64,000 nucleotides of DNA from Methylovirgula sp. 4M-Z18 (GCF_037890675.1 NZ_CP149574.1:62001-126000); one strand, 5' to 3'; counted from the stretch's first letter, positions 1 through 9,881 are shown. The notes: generated from the letters alone by a model not told the origin. Made by a program: numbers and translations.

Positions 1-1821
1 GTCGCCGCTTTCGACCATCGCGACATTTTTCTCGATCCCAACCCCGATCCCGCCCGCAGCCACGCCGAGCGCGTGCGCATGTTCGCCCTGCCGCGCTCGA
101 GCTGGCAGGATTACGACAAGAGCCTCATTTCGGAGGGCGGCGGCATTTTCTCGCGCAGCCTGAAGGAGATCCCGCTCTCGCCGCAGGTACGGAGCATTCT
201 GCAGATCGACAAGGACAAGGCCTCGCCGCAGGATGTGATGAGCGCCATTCTGAAAGCGCCGGTCGACCTTCTGTGGTTCGGCGGCATCGGGACCTATATT
301 CGCGCATCGTCCGAGAGCGATGAAGCCGCGGGCGACCGCGCCAATGACGCGATCCGCATCACCGGCACCGATCTGCGCTGCAAGGTGATTGGCGAAGGCG
401 CCAATCTGGGCGCGACCCAGCTTGGCCGCATCGAGGCGGCCTCGCGCGGCGTGCGGCTCAATACGGACGCAATCGACAATTCGGCCGGGGTGAACACGTC
501 GGACGTCGAGGTGAACATCAAGATCGCGCTCTCCACCCCGGTGCGCGACGGCCGGCTCAACGATCAAAGCCGTGTCGATTTCCTCGCGTCGCTGACCGAC
601 GAGGTCGGCCTTCTGGTGTTGCGCAACAATTATCTGCAAACGCTGGCGCTGTCGCTGACGCAGCGTTTGGGCGCGGGCGATTCCGGCTTCCAGCGCCGCA
701 TGATGCACAGGCTCGAAAAGGAAGGGCGGCTCGACCGCGCCGTCGAATTCCTGCCCGGCGATACGGCGATCGAAACGCGCGCGCGCAGCGGCCAGGGCCT
801 CACGCGGCCCGAACTTGCCGTGCTGCTCGCCTATGCCAAGCTCGCGCTCTACGACAAGCTGCTCGAGAGCAGCGTGCCGGACGATCCGTATCTTGCGACC
901 GAGCTGACCCATTATTTCCCGCAGGCGTTGACGCAGCTCTATCCCGATGCGATCGCATCCCACCGGCTGCGCCGCGAGATCGTCGCGACGCAACTCGCCA
1001 ATGCGATCATCAATCGCGGCGGCCCGACGGTGATCAGCCGCATGACCGACGAGACCGGCGCGGATGCCGGGGCGATCGCTCATAGCTTTGCCGCCGTGCG
1101 CGACAGTTTCTCGCTGACGCCGCTCTGGGCGGCGATCGATGCGCTCGACACGCGCATCGGCGGTGCGATGCAGCTCGACCTCTATGCCATCGTGCAGGAG
1201 CTCTTGCTCTCGCGCCTCGTCTGGTTCCTGCGCAATGTCGATTTCTCGGCCGGCCTGCTCGCCATCGTGACGCGCTTCCACACCGGGATCGAGCAATTGG
1301 CCGCCTGCATTCACGAGGTGAGCCCGCCGGCGCTGAGCGCGGCGATGCAGGCAAGCGCCACGGCGCATCAGCAGCAAGGCGTGCCGGCCGAGTTGAGCGC
1401 ACGCCTCGCCGCGCTCGAAGGATTGGCGAGCGGGCCTGACATCGTGCTGGTCAGCGAAGCGAGCAGCGCCAGCGTGCGCGATGTCGCGGCCACATTCTTC
1501 GCGACCGACGAGGCGTTCGGTTTTGGTACCTTGATCAGCGCCAGCCGCGGCACGCAAGTCGCCGACGAATACGACCGGCTGGCGCTCGATCACGCCGTCG
1601 GCCAGATCGAAGTGGCCCGGCGCGCACTCACCGCCAAGATCATCGCCGCCGCGCCTCAAGGCGTCGTGCCCGGTGCGGCGCAGGTGCAATATTGGACCGG
1701 CCTGCATGGCGAGGCGATCAACGCGAAGGTTCAGGCGATAAACGAGGCGGCCGGCGCAAGGCTCACCGTGTCGCGGTTGATCGTGGCGGCGGGGATCGCT
1801 GAGGAGCTCGCGCGGGCGTAA
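1..1821 (+). CDS. NAD-specific glutamate dehydrogenase, C-terminal part (5' end outside window)
   Basis: The reading frame is open from base 1, so the gene is cut by the window edge; about 606 residues of the C-terminal part are visible. The stretch around bases 270-530 (LLWFGGIGTYIR, then KVIGEGANLGATQLGRIE and NTDAIDNSAGVNTSDVEVNIKI) is the nucleotide-binding signature of the large bacterial NAD-dependent glutamate dehydrogenases (about 1500-1600 residues, GDH-180 type). The rest is the long helical C-terminal region of that family. The enzyme oxidises glutamate to 2-oxoglutarate and ammonium in the cytoplasm, normally for amino-acid catabolism. Family assignment is firm; nothing can be said about its promoter. 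Confidence 0.95.
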   Translation, partial: VAAFDHRDIFLDPNPDPARSHAERVRMFALPRSSWQDYDKSLISEGGGIFSRSLKEIPLSPQVRSILQIDKDKASPQDVMSAILKAPVDLLWFGGIGTYIRASSESDEAAGDRANDAIRITGTDLRCKVIGEGANLGATQLGRIEAASRGVRLNTDAIDNSAGVNTSDVEVNIKIALSTPVRDGRLNDQSRVDFLASLTDEVGLLVLRNNYLQTLALSLTQRLGAGDSGFQRRMMHRLEKEGRLDRAVEFLPGDTAIETRARSGQGLTRPELAVLLAYAKLALYDKLLESSVPDDPYLATELTHYFPQALTQLYPDAIASHRLRREIVATQLANAIINRGGPTVISRMTDETGADAGAIAHSFAAVRDSFSLTPLWAAIDALDTRIGGAMQLDLYAIVQELLLSRLVWFLRNVDFSAGLLAIVTRFHTGIEQLAACIHEVSPPALSAAMQASATAHQQQGVPAELSARLAALEGLASGPDIVLVSEASSASVRDVAATFFATDEAFGFGTLISASRGTQVADEYDRLALDHAVGQIEVARRALTAKIIAAAPQGVVPGAAQVQYWTGLHGEAINAKVQAINEAAGARLTVSRLIVAAGIAEELARA

Positions 1822-2344
1822 GGGAGGCGATCGTGCCGCGCAAATGTGCGGCGCGATTCCACATCGAGATGCGGCCCCATTCAACGAAAAGACTCAATGA
1901 TAATAAGAGAAATCAGTTTCCTGACGTGACGGCGCCCGCGCCGCGCAAGTGAGCCTGCATGGTTTCGCATGAGGTTGCGCGAGAGTTGATCTCCTCTTGC
2001 GAGCATAAAGCAGGCTGGGCCACATGAGAAAGAGGCGCCCGTATCCTCTTGCGCACAACATAGATGGCTTGGCGTGTTCGACTGCGGCTCAGGATTTTTC
2101 TGCTATTGTGGCGTAAAGCACACACGAAAATGGCGGCGGCCGCTACCCTAGGAGATGGCATCGTTCATCGATATCGGGGGCTGCGATGGCCAAAATCATA
2201 GGTCTTTGCCGAGGCTTTCCATTGCCGAGAACAAATGGCGAGCGCGACAGGGCATGTCGTGCTCGGCGCGACAATTGATCACTCCGCTCGCTGCGCGCCA
2301 TATCTGGCGAGCGCCCATTCCTTGTTCCCATCAGGATGCGCGTC
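1822..2344. other. intergenic, 523 bp, no gene seen
   Basis: No convincing coding frame on either strand. An 8-bp stem with a 4-base loop lies at 1834-1853 just after the dehydrogenase stop and could end transcription, but it includes two G-T pairs and lacks a T run. The region is less GC-rich than its neighbours and should contain the promoter of the next gene; no clear -35/-10 pair was found. Confidence 0.5.
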
Positions 2345-3346
2345 ATGACCAAATATTGGATCAGCCTGCGAGCCGTCAGGGGCGATAATTTTACCGACGA
2401 CATAGATCTTGGCGCAACGCGTTATCTCAAGGTGCCTGATGGTGAAACGCCTATGCCGCATCACGCGATTGGCGTGAGCCAGTGGATAAAAGATCTGATC
2501 GCGTCATTTCCGCTCCAGCCGAGCCCCGTCGACCGCAGTCCGGTGGCGACAGGCGACGTTGTGTTTTTCGCGCATGGCTACAACACCACGGTGGCGACGA
2601 TCGACGCGGCACAGAACGAGCTGTCACGCGGGCTGTCCGACAACGATTTTCGCTGTCAGGTCGTCGCCTTCGACTGGCCGTCAGGCGACAGCGCCTTTGC
2701 TTATTTGCGGGATCTCGATCACGCTCGGACCACGGCCATTCGTCTCGTCAAGGCCGGGATCAAGCCATTTCTCGCGGCACTTGCGAAAAATTGCAATGTG
2801 CGGGTCCATGCCATCGGTCATTCCATGGGCTGCTTCGTGCTGCGCGAGGCTTTCGATCATGCTGACGATGGCGCGGCCGCGAGCAGCAATTGGGCGGTCG
2901 GTCAGCTCGTGATGTTTGCCGGCGATGTCGATGCGCCAAGCTTCGCCGAAGGCGACGCCGATACAGAGAGCATGTATCGACATTGCTATCGCTTCACCAA
3001 TTATTTCAACCGCTACGATGAGATTCTGCAAATCTCCAACGCCAAGCGCTTCGGCGTGGAGCCGCGCGTCGGGCGCGTCGGCCTGCCGGATACGGCACCG
3101 AGCAGCAGTTGCAATGTCGATTGTTCGGCTTGGTTCGACACCACGTATGGCGCCCAGGCGGGCACGCTAGAGTATCCGGGGCTCACGCATTCCTGGTACT
3201 TTACCGATCGGCTCTTCCTGCGAGATTTAAGCTACGCTCTGGCGGGCAAGATAGATCGTCAGAAAATCCCGACCAGGGGCCCGGGACCCGGCCAGACGCA
3301 AATCCTCAATGGCGGCCCGGCGCAGGTGATGCTGGCGTCCGGCTGA
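2345..3346 (+). CDS. alpha/beta hydrolase, DUF900-like
   Basis: A 333-residue protein. The central part has an alpha/beta-hydrolase layout: an oxyanion-type FAHGYN segment near residue 76, a long stretch on opposing strands, then the nucleophile elbow GHSMG with Ser at about residue 160. This resembles the DUF900 group of bacterial esterase/lipase-like proteins; the substrate is unknown. No signal peptide is visible. Two in-frame ATGs are possible, at 2336 and 2345. The second is preferred because AGG at 2333-2335 lies 9 bases before it. The gene stands alone, with gaps on both sides of more than 300 bases. Confidence 0.8.
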   Translation: MTKYWISLRAVRGDNFTDDIDLGATRYLKVPDGETPMPHHAIGVSQWIKDLIASFPLQPSPVDRSPVATGDVVFFAHGYNTTVATIDAAQNELSRGLSDNDFRCQVVAFDWPSGDSAFAYLRDLDHARTTAIRLVKAGIKPFLAALAKNCNVRVHAIGHSMGCFVLREAFDHADDGAAASSNWAVGQLVMFAGDVDAPSFAEGDADTESMYRHCYRFTNYFNRYDEILQISNAKRFGVEPRVGRVGLPDTAPSSSCNVDCSAWFDTTYGAQAGTLEYPGLTHSWYFTDRLFLRDLSYALAGKIDRQKIPTRGPGPGQTQILNGGPAQVMLASG

Positions 3347-3686
3347 GGAAGCAAAGGGCGCGGTCGATACCGCCTGCGGGCGTCACTCTTGCAAAAGCCG
3401 GGAAAGCCGAAGGTATTTTCTCCGAATATTGTCATCCTCCGCGCCACTCATCGCTCGCATACAAACAGAATGGCGTCCATCGCGGTCGACCGTTTCATGC
3501 GGAAACCTGCCGGCGATTGCATTCGGCAGAAAGTTAATATATGAACCATCTTCAAGTTTGTATGTTCAAAAACGCGAATTCGCGCCATGATGACAAGCTG
3601 CGCTATGTAGATGAACTTCAATTATAATGTGCGATTCTCCAGCCGCCTCCGCGCCTTTGGCTGGATGATCGGCAAGAGGAAATGCT
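3347..3686. other. intergenic, 340 bp, no gene seen
   Basis: No supported coding frame. The second half (about 3530-3640) is AT-rich and probably carries the promoter of the acyl-CoA ligase gene; no well-spaced -35/-10 pair or operator could be identified by eye. Confidence 0.5.
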
Positions 3687-5396
3687 GTGGACGACATCCA
3701 GATGAATTCGCGCCCGTGGCTCGCCCATTATCCGGACGGGATCCCGGCTGAGGTTGCGGCGCCGGCGTTCAGAATGCTGGGAGAGATCGCGACCGCGCAG
3801 GCGCAAAAATTCGCGAGCAAGACAGCGTTTACCTGCGTTTTGCCCAACGGCATGGCCGGCAGCCTGTCCTATGCCGATGTCGACCGGCTGTCGGACGCCT
3901 TCGCCGCGTGGCTGCGCGAGGATCTTGGCCTCAAATCGGGCGATCGCGTCGCCTTGCAGATCCCCAATGGCCTGACCTACCCGATCGTCGCCTTCGGCGT
4001 GTTCAAGGCGAGCTGCATTCTGGTCAACGTCAATCCGCTCTATACCGCCGACGAAATGGCGAAGATGTTCGCCGATGCGCAGCCGAGCGTCGCGGTCGTC
4101 ATCGATGTCTTCGCCGAAAAGCTGGCGCGGGCGCTGCAGGCGCATCCGGTGCGGCATGTGGTTCTCTCCTCCGCCGCCGAATTTTTTGCACCCTTCCACC
4201 GGACGCTGATCGGCGTCGTGCAGAAATATGTGCGCAAGGAGGTTCCGACCCCCAGTTTCTCGCATATGCGCTTCAGCGAAGCGATCCGGCGCGGCCAGGT
4301 GCGCGTGCAGAAGGGTGTGGATATCAAGGCCTATACGGCGAAAGCATCACCGAACGATATCGCCTGCCTGCAATATACCGGCGGCACGACCGGCGTCAGC
4401 AAGGCGGCGATGCTGACCCACAGCAATCTCATCTTCAACACGGTGCAGTTCCTGACCTTCTCCACCGGCGTCTTGAACGAGTCCACCGTGATCCTGACGG
4501 CCTTGCCGCTCTATCATATCTTCGCCTTCACGGTGAATTTCCTCGGCATGTGCTTTGTTGGTGGTTTGAACGTGCTGATCCCCAATCCGCGCCCGCTCAT
4601 CAATATGAAGCCGGCCTTCGACAAATATAACATCACGTTCTTGTCCGGCGTGAACACCCTGTTCAACGGCCTGATGAACGAGCAATGGTTCCGTGATGCG
4701 CCGCCCAAGAGCCTCCAATGTTCGGTCGCGGGCGGCATGGCGCTGCAGCAGGCCGTCGCCGAACGTTGGGCCAAGGTGACGAACACCAATGTTTACGAAG
4801 GCTATGGCCTTACCGAAGCGTCGCCGGTGCTGACCTTCAATCCGTTCGGCAGCGGCGAGATCGGCTCCATCGGCGTGCCGCTCCCCTCGACGGAGTTGAA
4901 ATGCGTCGATGCGAATTTCAACTCCGTGCCGCTCGGCGAGCCGGGCGAACTTGCCGCACGTGGGCCGCAGGTCATGCTGGGCTATTGGAACCGCCCGGAC
5001 GAGACGGAGAAAGTGCTGCGCGACGGCTGGCTGCTGACGGGCGACATCGCGACCATGAATGCGCGCGGTTATTTCCGCATCGTCGACCGCAGCAAGGACA
5101 TGATTCTGGTCTCGGGCTTCAACGTCTATCCGAACGAAATCGAAGACGTGCTGTCGCGCATGCCCGGCGTGAAGGAATGCGCCGTCGTCGGCGTGCCCGA
5201 CGAAGCCTCGGGCGAAGCGCCGAAGGCCTTTATCGTGAAATCCGAGGCAGGCCTGACCGCGGAAGCGGTGCGCGCCTATTGCAAGGAACATCTCACCGGC
5301 TACAAAGTGCCGAAATATGTGGAGTTCCGCGACGATCTGCCGAAGAGCAATGTCGGCAAGATCCTGCGCAAGGATTTGCGCAGCCTGGCCAAATGA
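3687..5396 (+). CDS. fadD: long-chain fatty-acid--CoA ligase (FadD-like)
   Basis: A 569-residue member of the ANL adenylating family. It activates fatty acids to acyl-AMP and then acyl-CoA for beta-oxidation or lipid synthesis. Visible motifs: the P-loop-like YTGGTTGVSKAAM (about residue 230), the YGLTEASPV motif, the GWLLTGD hinge region and the C-terminal KILRKDLR lysine segment. Length matches bacterial FadD (about 560). The start is GTG at 3687, chosen because AAGAGGA at 3674-3680 sits 6 bases upstream; an in-frame ATG lies 15 bases further in. The following TusA-like gene begins 10 bases after the stop and is probably co-transcribed. Confidence 0.92.
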   Translation: MDDIQMNSRPWLAHYPDGIPAEVAAPAFRMLGEIATAQAQKFASKTAFTCVLPNGMAGSLSYADVDRLSDAFAAWLREDLGLKSGDRVALQIPNGLTYPIVAFGVFKASCILVNVNPLYTADEMAKMFADAQPSVAVVIDVFAEKLARALQAHPVRHVVLSSAAEFFAPFHRTLIGVVQKYVRKEVPTPSFSHMRFSEAIRRGQVRVQKGVDIKAYTAKASPNDIACLQYTGGTTGVSKAAMLTHSNLIFNTVQFLTFSTGVLNESTVILTALPLYHIFAFTVNFLGMCFVGGLNVLIPNPRPLINMKPAFDKYNITFLSGVNTLFNGLMNEQWFRDAPPKSLQCSVAGGMALQQAVAERWAKVTNTNVYEGYGLTEASPVLTFNPFGSGEIGSIGVPLPSTELKCVDANFNSVPLGEPGELAARGPQVMLGYWNRPDETEKVLRDGWLLTGDIATMNARGYFRIVDRSKDMILVSGFNVYPNEIEDVLSRMPGVKECAVVGVPDEASGEAPKAFIVKSEAGLTAEAVRAYCKEHLTGYKVPKYVEFRDDLPKSNVGKILRKDLRSLAK

Positions 5397-5406
5397 AGGA
5401 ACCATA

Positions 5407-5646
5407 TTGGACGCTGAACCCGCCGCAAGCCTTGATCTCAAAGGGCTCAAGTGCCCCCTGCCCGCGATGAAGACGCGCAAAGCCTTGGCGTCGCTGCCGC
5501 AAGGTGCGCGGCTGCATGTGATCGCGACCGATCCGATGGCGGCGATCGACATTCCGCATCTCGTTCAGGAGACCGGCGATAGGCTGGTGGAACAGCGGCA
5601 GGACGGCGCGGAGCTGCATTTCGTGATTGAGAAGGTGGCGCCGTAA
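5407..5646 (+). CDS. TusA-family sulfurtransferase-like protein
   Basis: A 79-residue protein with the TusA/SirA signature: LDLKGLKCPLPAMKTRKAL near the N-terminus, where the Cys of CPLP is the expected persulfide carrier, followed by the typical short alpha/beta fold ending in HFVIEK. The family relays sulfur for tRNA thiolation or molybdenum-cofactor metabolism; which role applies here is unknown. The frame has no nearby ATG or GTG. TTG at 5407 is chosen because AAGGA at 5396-5400 precedes it by 6 bases, right behind the ligase stop, which suggests translational coupling to fadD. Confidence 0.85.
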   Translation: MDAEPAASLDLKGLKCPLPAMKTRKALASLPQGARLHVIATDPMAAIDIPHLVQETGDRLVEQRQDGAELHFVIEKVAP

Positions 5647-5977
5647 TTCCGTCTCCCGCAGCGAAGCTGTCGGAGAAGCTGGCCTTGCAATCGGATCGGG
5701 TATACCCGATCTGATCATTGAGAACGATGAACTTGGGCAAGCCCAAGTTCATATCTAAGAGCGGATGAGGGTGGCTCGCGTGGGTGAGCCCTAAAACTCC
5801 TGCAGCGCAGCGATATTTGAGAAAGGACAACTCACCCGGTCGAAGCTCCCTCATCGACGTTGGTGCGCAGTTCAAGGAAGAGGGCCAGGCGGCGGTGCGA
5901 TGAGAGCTTGACGCTGCTCGTTAGAGGCACAATTCTTCACGCCCGCCCTGGCGCGCCGCGAAGCGAGGGGTCGAATC
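5647..5977. other. intergenic, 331 bp, one perfect hairpin, no gene seen
   Basis: No supported coding frame. It holds the perfect inverted repeat described separately at 5727-5752. The rest must contain the promoter of the cyclase-AAA gene, which is not recognisable. Confidence 0.5.
5727..5752. repeat. perfect 12-bp inverted repeat with 2-base loop
   Basis: ATGAACTTGGGC is followed by AA and then its exact reverse complement. With so short a loop and no following T run it is not a classic terminator. It may be an operator or a tightly folded transcript end for the fadD-tusA unit. Confidence 0.6.
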
Positions 5978-8900
5978 ATGCAATGCCCGAAGTGCCGACG
6001 CGACAACCCGCCGAGGGCCAAATTCTGCATCGAGTGCGCTGCGCCGCTTGCGCAAGTTTGCGTCGGCTGCGGAACCGAGCTGCCGCCCGCGGCCAAATTC
6101 TGTCCAGAGTGTGCCCGCCCCACCGGACCGTCGCTCGATCGCGTCGATGCACCGCAGCCCGCAGTACCGCGACATCTGGCCGAGCGCATCCTCGAATCGC
6201 GCGCGGCCATGGAGGGTGAGCGCAAGCAGGTCACGGTGTTGTTCGCCGACTTGAAGGGCTCGACCGAACTGCTGGCCGACCGCGACCCCGAAGAGGCGCG
6301 CAGAATCATCGACCCCGTGCTGCAACGCATGATGGAAGCCGTGCACCGCTACGAAGGCACCGTGAATCAGGTGATGGGCGACGGCGTCATGGCGCTGTTC
6401 GGCGCGCCGCTCGCTCAGGAGGATCACGCGGTGCGCGCCTGTTATGCGGCGCTGCGGCTGCAAGAGGCGATCCGGCGCGGCGCCGACGAGGCCCGGCGCG
6501 CCTACGGCGTCGAGGTGCAGGTGCGGGTCGGCCTGAACTCCGGCGAAGTCGTCGTGCGCTCGATCGGCAGCGACCTGCGCATGGACTACACCGCTGTCGG
6601 CCAGACGACCCATCTTGCGGCGCGCATGGAGCAGCTGGCGCCGCCCGGCTCGACGCGCCTCAGTGCGGCAACGCTCGCTCTGGCCGAGGGCTACATCGAC
6701 GTCAAGCCGCTCGGCCCGATCCCGGTCAAGGGCATCGCGGAGCCGGTCGAAGCGTTCGAGCTTCTCGGCGCCGCCGACGCACGTACACGGCTGCAGGCGC
6801 GGCGCTCACGCGGGCTGACACGCTTCGTCGGGCGCGACGCCGAAATGGAGCAACTGTGCGGCGCAGCCGAGCAGGCAAAGTGCAGTTGCGGCCAGATCGT
6901 TGCCGTGATCGGCGAGCCCGGGGTCGGCAAGTCGCGCCTGTACTTCGAGTTCACCCACTCGCACCACGTCGAAGGCTGGCGCGTCATCGAGGCGAGTTCG
7001 GTGTCATACGGCAAGGCCATGGCCTTCCTGCCGCTCGCCGATCTGCTGCGCGGCTACTTCCTGATCGACCGGCGCGATGACCTGCGCGCGATCCGCACTA
7101 AGGTCACCGGCGCGATCCTGACCCTGGACGAAGCGTTGCGCGACGCAGTGCCCGCGGCGCTGTGGCTGCTCGACGCGCTGCCCGAGGACAGCCCGTTCGC
7201 GCATCTGGATTCGTCGCAGCGCCGACGCATGACCATGGACGCGCTGAAGCGGTTGCTGCTGCGCGAGAGCCAGGTGCAGCCGGTGATACTGATGTTCGAG
7301 GACTTGCACTGGATCGACGCGGAGACGCAGGCATTTCTCGACCTGCTCGCCGACAGCTTGCGCGGTGCGGCGGTGCTGTTGGCCGTCAACTTCCGGCCGG
7401 AGTACCGTCACGGCTGGGCCGGCAAGTCCTATTACCGCCAACTGCGCATCGATCCGCTCCCGCAACAGAGCACCGAGCAACTGTTGCGCGACCTGCTCGG
7501 CAGCGACCCGGGCCTCGCGTCGCTGAAGCGCAAGCTCGCCGAGCACACGCAGGGCAACCCACTTTACATCGAAGAGAGCGTGCGGACCTTGGTCGAGACC
7601 GGCGCACTGTCCGGAGCGCGCGGCAAGCTCCGGTTGGTGCGCGGCATCGACGCGCTCGGCATGCCGGCCAGCGTGCAGGCGATCCTCGCCGCACGTATCG
7701 ATCGCCTGCCGCCCGACGACAAGCGCCTGCTGCAAGCCGCCGCGGTGGTCGGCATGGACGTCCCCTATGTCCTGCTGCGCGCCATCGCCAGTGTGGACGA
7801 GGATGAGTTGCGCGGCGGGCTGGCCCGGCTACAGGCGGCCGAGTTCGTCTACGAGGCACGGCTCTTTCCGGACCTGGAGTACACCTTCAAGCATGCACTG
7901 ACGCACGATGTAGCCTACCGCGGCGTGCTCGGCGAGCGCCGGCGCGCGCTGCATGGCGCGATCGTCGAGGCGGTCGAGCAACAGCTCGACGCCGAGCGTC
8001 GCGCGCAGTTCGTCGAGCGGCTGGCGTATCATGCGGTGCGCGCCGAAAACACCGCCCAAGCGTTGCGCTACTTGAGCCTGGCTGCGGCGAAGGCCGCTGC
8101 GCGCGCGGCCAACCGGGAAGCGGTGGCGTACCTCGAACAGGCGCTGGCACTACTCGCTGACATGCCCGAGACGCCGGAGCATTTGAGCCAGGCGCTCGAT
8201 ATCCGCATGGCGCTCGGCCCGGCGCTCGGGGCGCTCAAGGGCGAAAACGCACCGGAAATCGAGGCCTTGTACCTGCGCATGCAGGAGTCGGTGGAACGAC
8301 TCGGCGAAGGGCCGCGCCGTTTCCCCGTGTTGTGGGGTGGCTGGCGAGCGGCGTTTGCGGGCGCACGATTCGAGGAGGCCTACGAGCGCGGCCAGCGACT
8401 GCTCGAGACGGCGCAACGCGGCGCGGACTCGGGCCAACTGGTCGAAGCGCATCATACGCTGTGGCCCACACTCACGAGCATGGGGCAGGCGAAACGGGCG
8501 CTTGCACACATCGAGCAAGGCATCGCGCTCTATGACCGCCGGCGGCATGGCTCGCTGGCCGCGCTGTACAGCGGCCACGACCCTGGTATGTGCTGCCGCA
8601 TCCATCTCGCCTTGACGCAGTGGACGCTCGGCTATCCCGACCGCGCAGTTTCGGCGCTGGAGGACGCATTGCGCCTGGGCGCGGAGATTCGGAGCCCGCT
8701 GTCCGATGTCGATACGTCGCTGTTCGCCGCGTGGGTGCACTTCCAGCGCGGCGACCGGCAAGCCGCCAAGGCGCACGCGAGGACGGTAATCACTCTATGC
8801 GAGCGATATGCATTCGCTGGTTGGGCAATGACGGCCGAGGTGATCGACTGCGCGACAGATGGACAAGCGCCGTCTCCTGAGCGCATCGCAGAACTGGAGC

Positions 8901-9343
8901 GAGCGACGCAGGCGGCCACCGCGTGGCGCCGGACCTTCGGTCTTGCGACCCTCGCGGAACTCTGCGTGGCGTGTGGCCGGCCGGACCGGGCGCGTGAACT
9001 GCTCGAGCGCATTGCGCCGCGCGAGCGCTCTGCAATGTACGCGTCCGAGATCGAACGCATCGAAGGCCGGCTCTGCCTCGCACAGGCCGATCCGGCGATC
9101 GAAGATGCCGAGCGGCACTTTCGGCGCTCGATCGAGATCGCGCGCGAACGCGAAGAAAGATCCTACGAGCTGCGTTCGGCAGTGAGCTTGGTGCGGCTGC
9201 TCGATGCGCGGGGCCGACGCGATGAGGCGCGTGCGACGCTGGGTTCTGTCTACGGCTGGTTCACAGAGGGATTTGATACGGTCGATCTCGCGGGCGCTAG
9301 AGAACTGCTTGACTCGCTTTCGAGAGACAAGGAGTCCAACTGA
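5978..9343 (+). CDS. zinc-ribbon / class III cyclase / AAA-STAND ATPase / TPR signalling protein
   Basis: A 1121-residue multidomain protein. Residues 1-50 hold two zinc ribbons (CPKC...CIEC and CVGC...CPEC). Residues about 84-265 are a class III nucleotide cyclase domain (FADLKGS, MGDGVMALFG, YTAVGQTTHLAARME). A P-loop GEPGVGKS lies at about 312-319 and a Walker B-like MFEDLHW at about 438. The rest is helical and TPR-like, typical of STAND regulators. The family is annotated as adenylate/guanylate cyclase with an AAA domain; it may couple ligand sensing in the tail to cyclic-nucleotide synthesis. The usual transition-state Asn of VNxAAR is His here (HLAAR), so activity is uncertain. It appears monocistronic. 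Confidence 0.88.
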   Translation: MQCPKCRRDNPPRAKFCIECAAPLAQVCVGCGTELPPAAKFCPECARPTGPSLDRVDAPQPAVPRHLAERILESRAAMEGERKQVTVLFADLKGSTELLADRDPEEARRIIDPVLQRMMEAVHRYEGTVNQVMGDGVMALFGAPLAQEDHAVRACYAALRLQEAIRRGADEARRAYGVEVQVRVGLNSGEVVVRSIGSDLRMDYTAVGQTTHLAARMEQLAPPGSTRLSAATLALAEGYIDVKPLGPIPVKGIAEPVEAFELLGAADARTRLQARRSRGLTRFVGRDAEMEQLCGAAEQAKCSCGQIVAVIGEPGVGKSRLYFEFTHSHHVEGWRVIEASSVSYGKAMAFLPLADLLRGYFLIDRRDDLRAIRTKVTGAILTLDEALRDAVPAALWLLDALPEDSPFAHLDSSQRRRMTMDALKRLLLRESQVQPVILMFEDLHWIDAETQAFLDLLADSLRGAAVLLAVNFRPEYRHGWAGKSYYRQLRIDPLPQQSTEQLLRDLLGSDPGLASLKRKLAEHTQGNPLYIEESVRTLVETGALSGARGKLRLVRGIDALGMPASVQAILAARIDRLPPDDKRLLQAAAVVGMDVPYVLLRAIASVDEDELRGGLARLQAAEFVYEARLFPDLEYTFKHALTHDVAYRGVLGERRRALHGAIVEAVEQQLDAERRAQFVERLAYHAVRAENTAQALRYLSLAAAKAAARAANREAVAYLEQALALLADMPETPEHLSQALDIRMALGPALGALKGENAPEIEALYLRMQESVERLGEGPRRFPVLWGGWRAAFAGARFEEAYERGQRLLETAQRGADSGQLVEAHHTLWPTLTSMGQAKRALAHIEQGIALYDRRRHGSLAALYSGHDPGMCCRIHLALTQWTLGYPDRAVSALEDALRLGAEIRSPLSDVDTSLFAAWVHFQRGDRQAAKAHARTVITLCERYAFAGWAMTAEVIDCATDGQAPSPERIAELERATQAATAWRRTFGLATLAELCVACGRPDRARELLERIAPRERSAMYASEIERIEGRLCLAQADPAIEDAERHFRRSIEIAREREERSYELRSAVSLVRLLDARGRRDEARATLGSVYGWFTEGFDTVDLAGARELLDSLSRDKESN

Positions 9344-9488
9344 GCGAGCGGCCCATGGATGATCCTGGGAGTTGCGCGGCAGAAACCCAGTCGCCAAGGG
9401 CAAGGCCCGATGCGAGGCGAAGCGCCGAGCCGTACAGTGCCAGCCCGTGACGCTCGCGTCGGGCGTGCTCGACCAGCGCATCGGGATG

Positions 9489-9857
9489 TCAGGCCGTGCA
9501 GATGCCGGCGACGCCCACCTTCCGGAACAGATGCGGACTGGCGACCGCGGAAGACGGATAGGCCGCGAGTTGCGCACGGAACTCGGGATGCACGAACGCG
9601 GCGCGGAACCTCTCCGTCGATTCCCAAACGGCGTAGTTCAGGTAGGTCGGGCTCTCGCCGATGGCGCGATGGAGCTGCGTCGAGATGAAGCCCGGCTGGC
9701 GTTTCATGAACGCGGCATCGGACGACCAGACTTGCAGAAACCGCGCTTCGTCAGCGGGATCGAGCGTGAAGATGTTGACGAGAACGACCGGAGTGGCGTC
9801 GACCGCAAGCTGGCGTTGAATGGGAAAATTTTCGTCCAGGGGCTTCATGTGGGACAT
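9489..9857 (-). CDS. antibiotic biosynthesis monooxygenase (ABM) family protein
   Basis: A 122-residue protein of the dimeric ferredoxin-like ABM fold. Features are VVLVNIFTLDP at the first strand, then RFLQVWSSDAAFMKRQPGF and YLNYAVWESTERFRAAF, the usual core of this family. Such small enzymes act as cofactor-free monooxygenases or as quinol or heme-handling proteins; the substrate is not predictable. It is transcribed divergently from a MarR regulator, with the shared 98-base gap packed with repeats, so repression by that regulator is likely. A GGA 8 bases upstream of ATG 9857 supports that start; ATG 9848 is the alternative. Confidence 0.8.
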   Translation of the reverse strand: MSHMKPLDENFPIQRQLAVDATPVVLVNIFTLDPADEARFLQVWSSDAAFMKRQPGFISTQLHRAIGESPTYLNYAVWESTERFRAAFVHPEFRAQLAAYPSSAVASPHLFRKVGVAGICTA

Positions 9858-9881
9858 GTGTGATTCCGTTCATGTTGTATG

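Noticed and set aside
1834-1853. Terminator after the glutamate dehydrogenase gene
   Set aside because: Weak stem with two G-T pairs and no T run; noted in the intergenic entry only.
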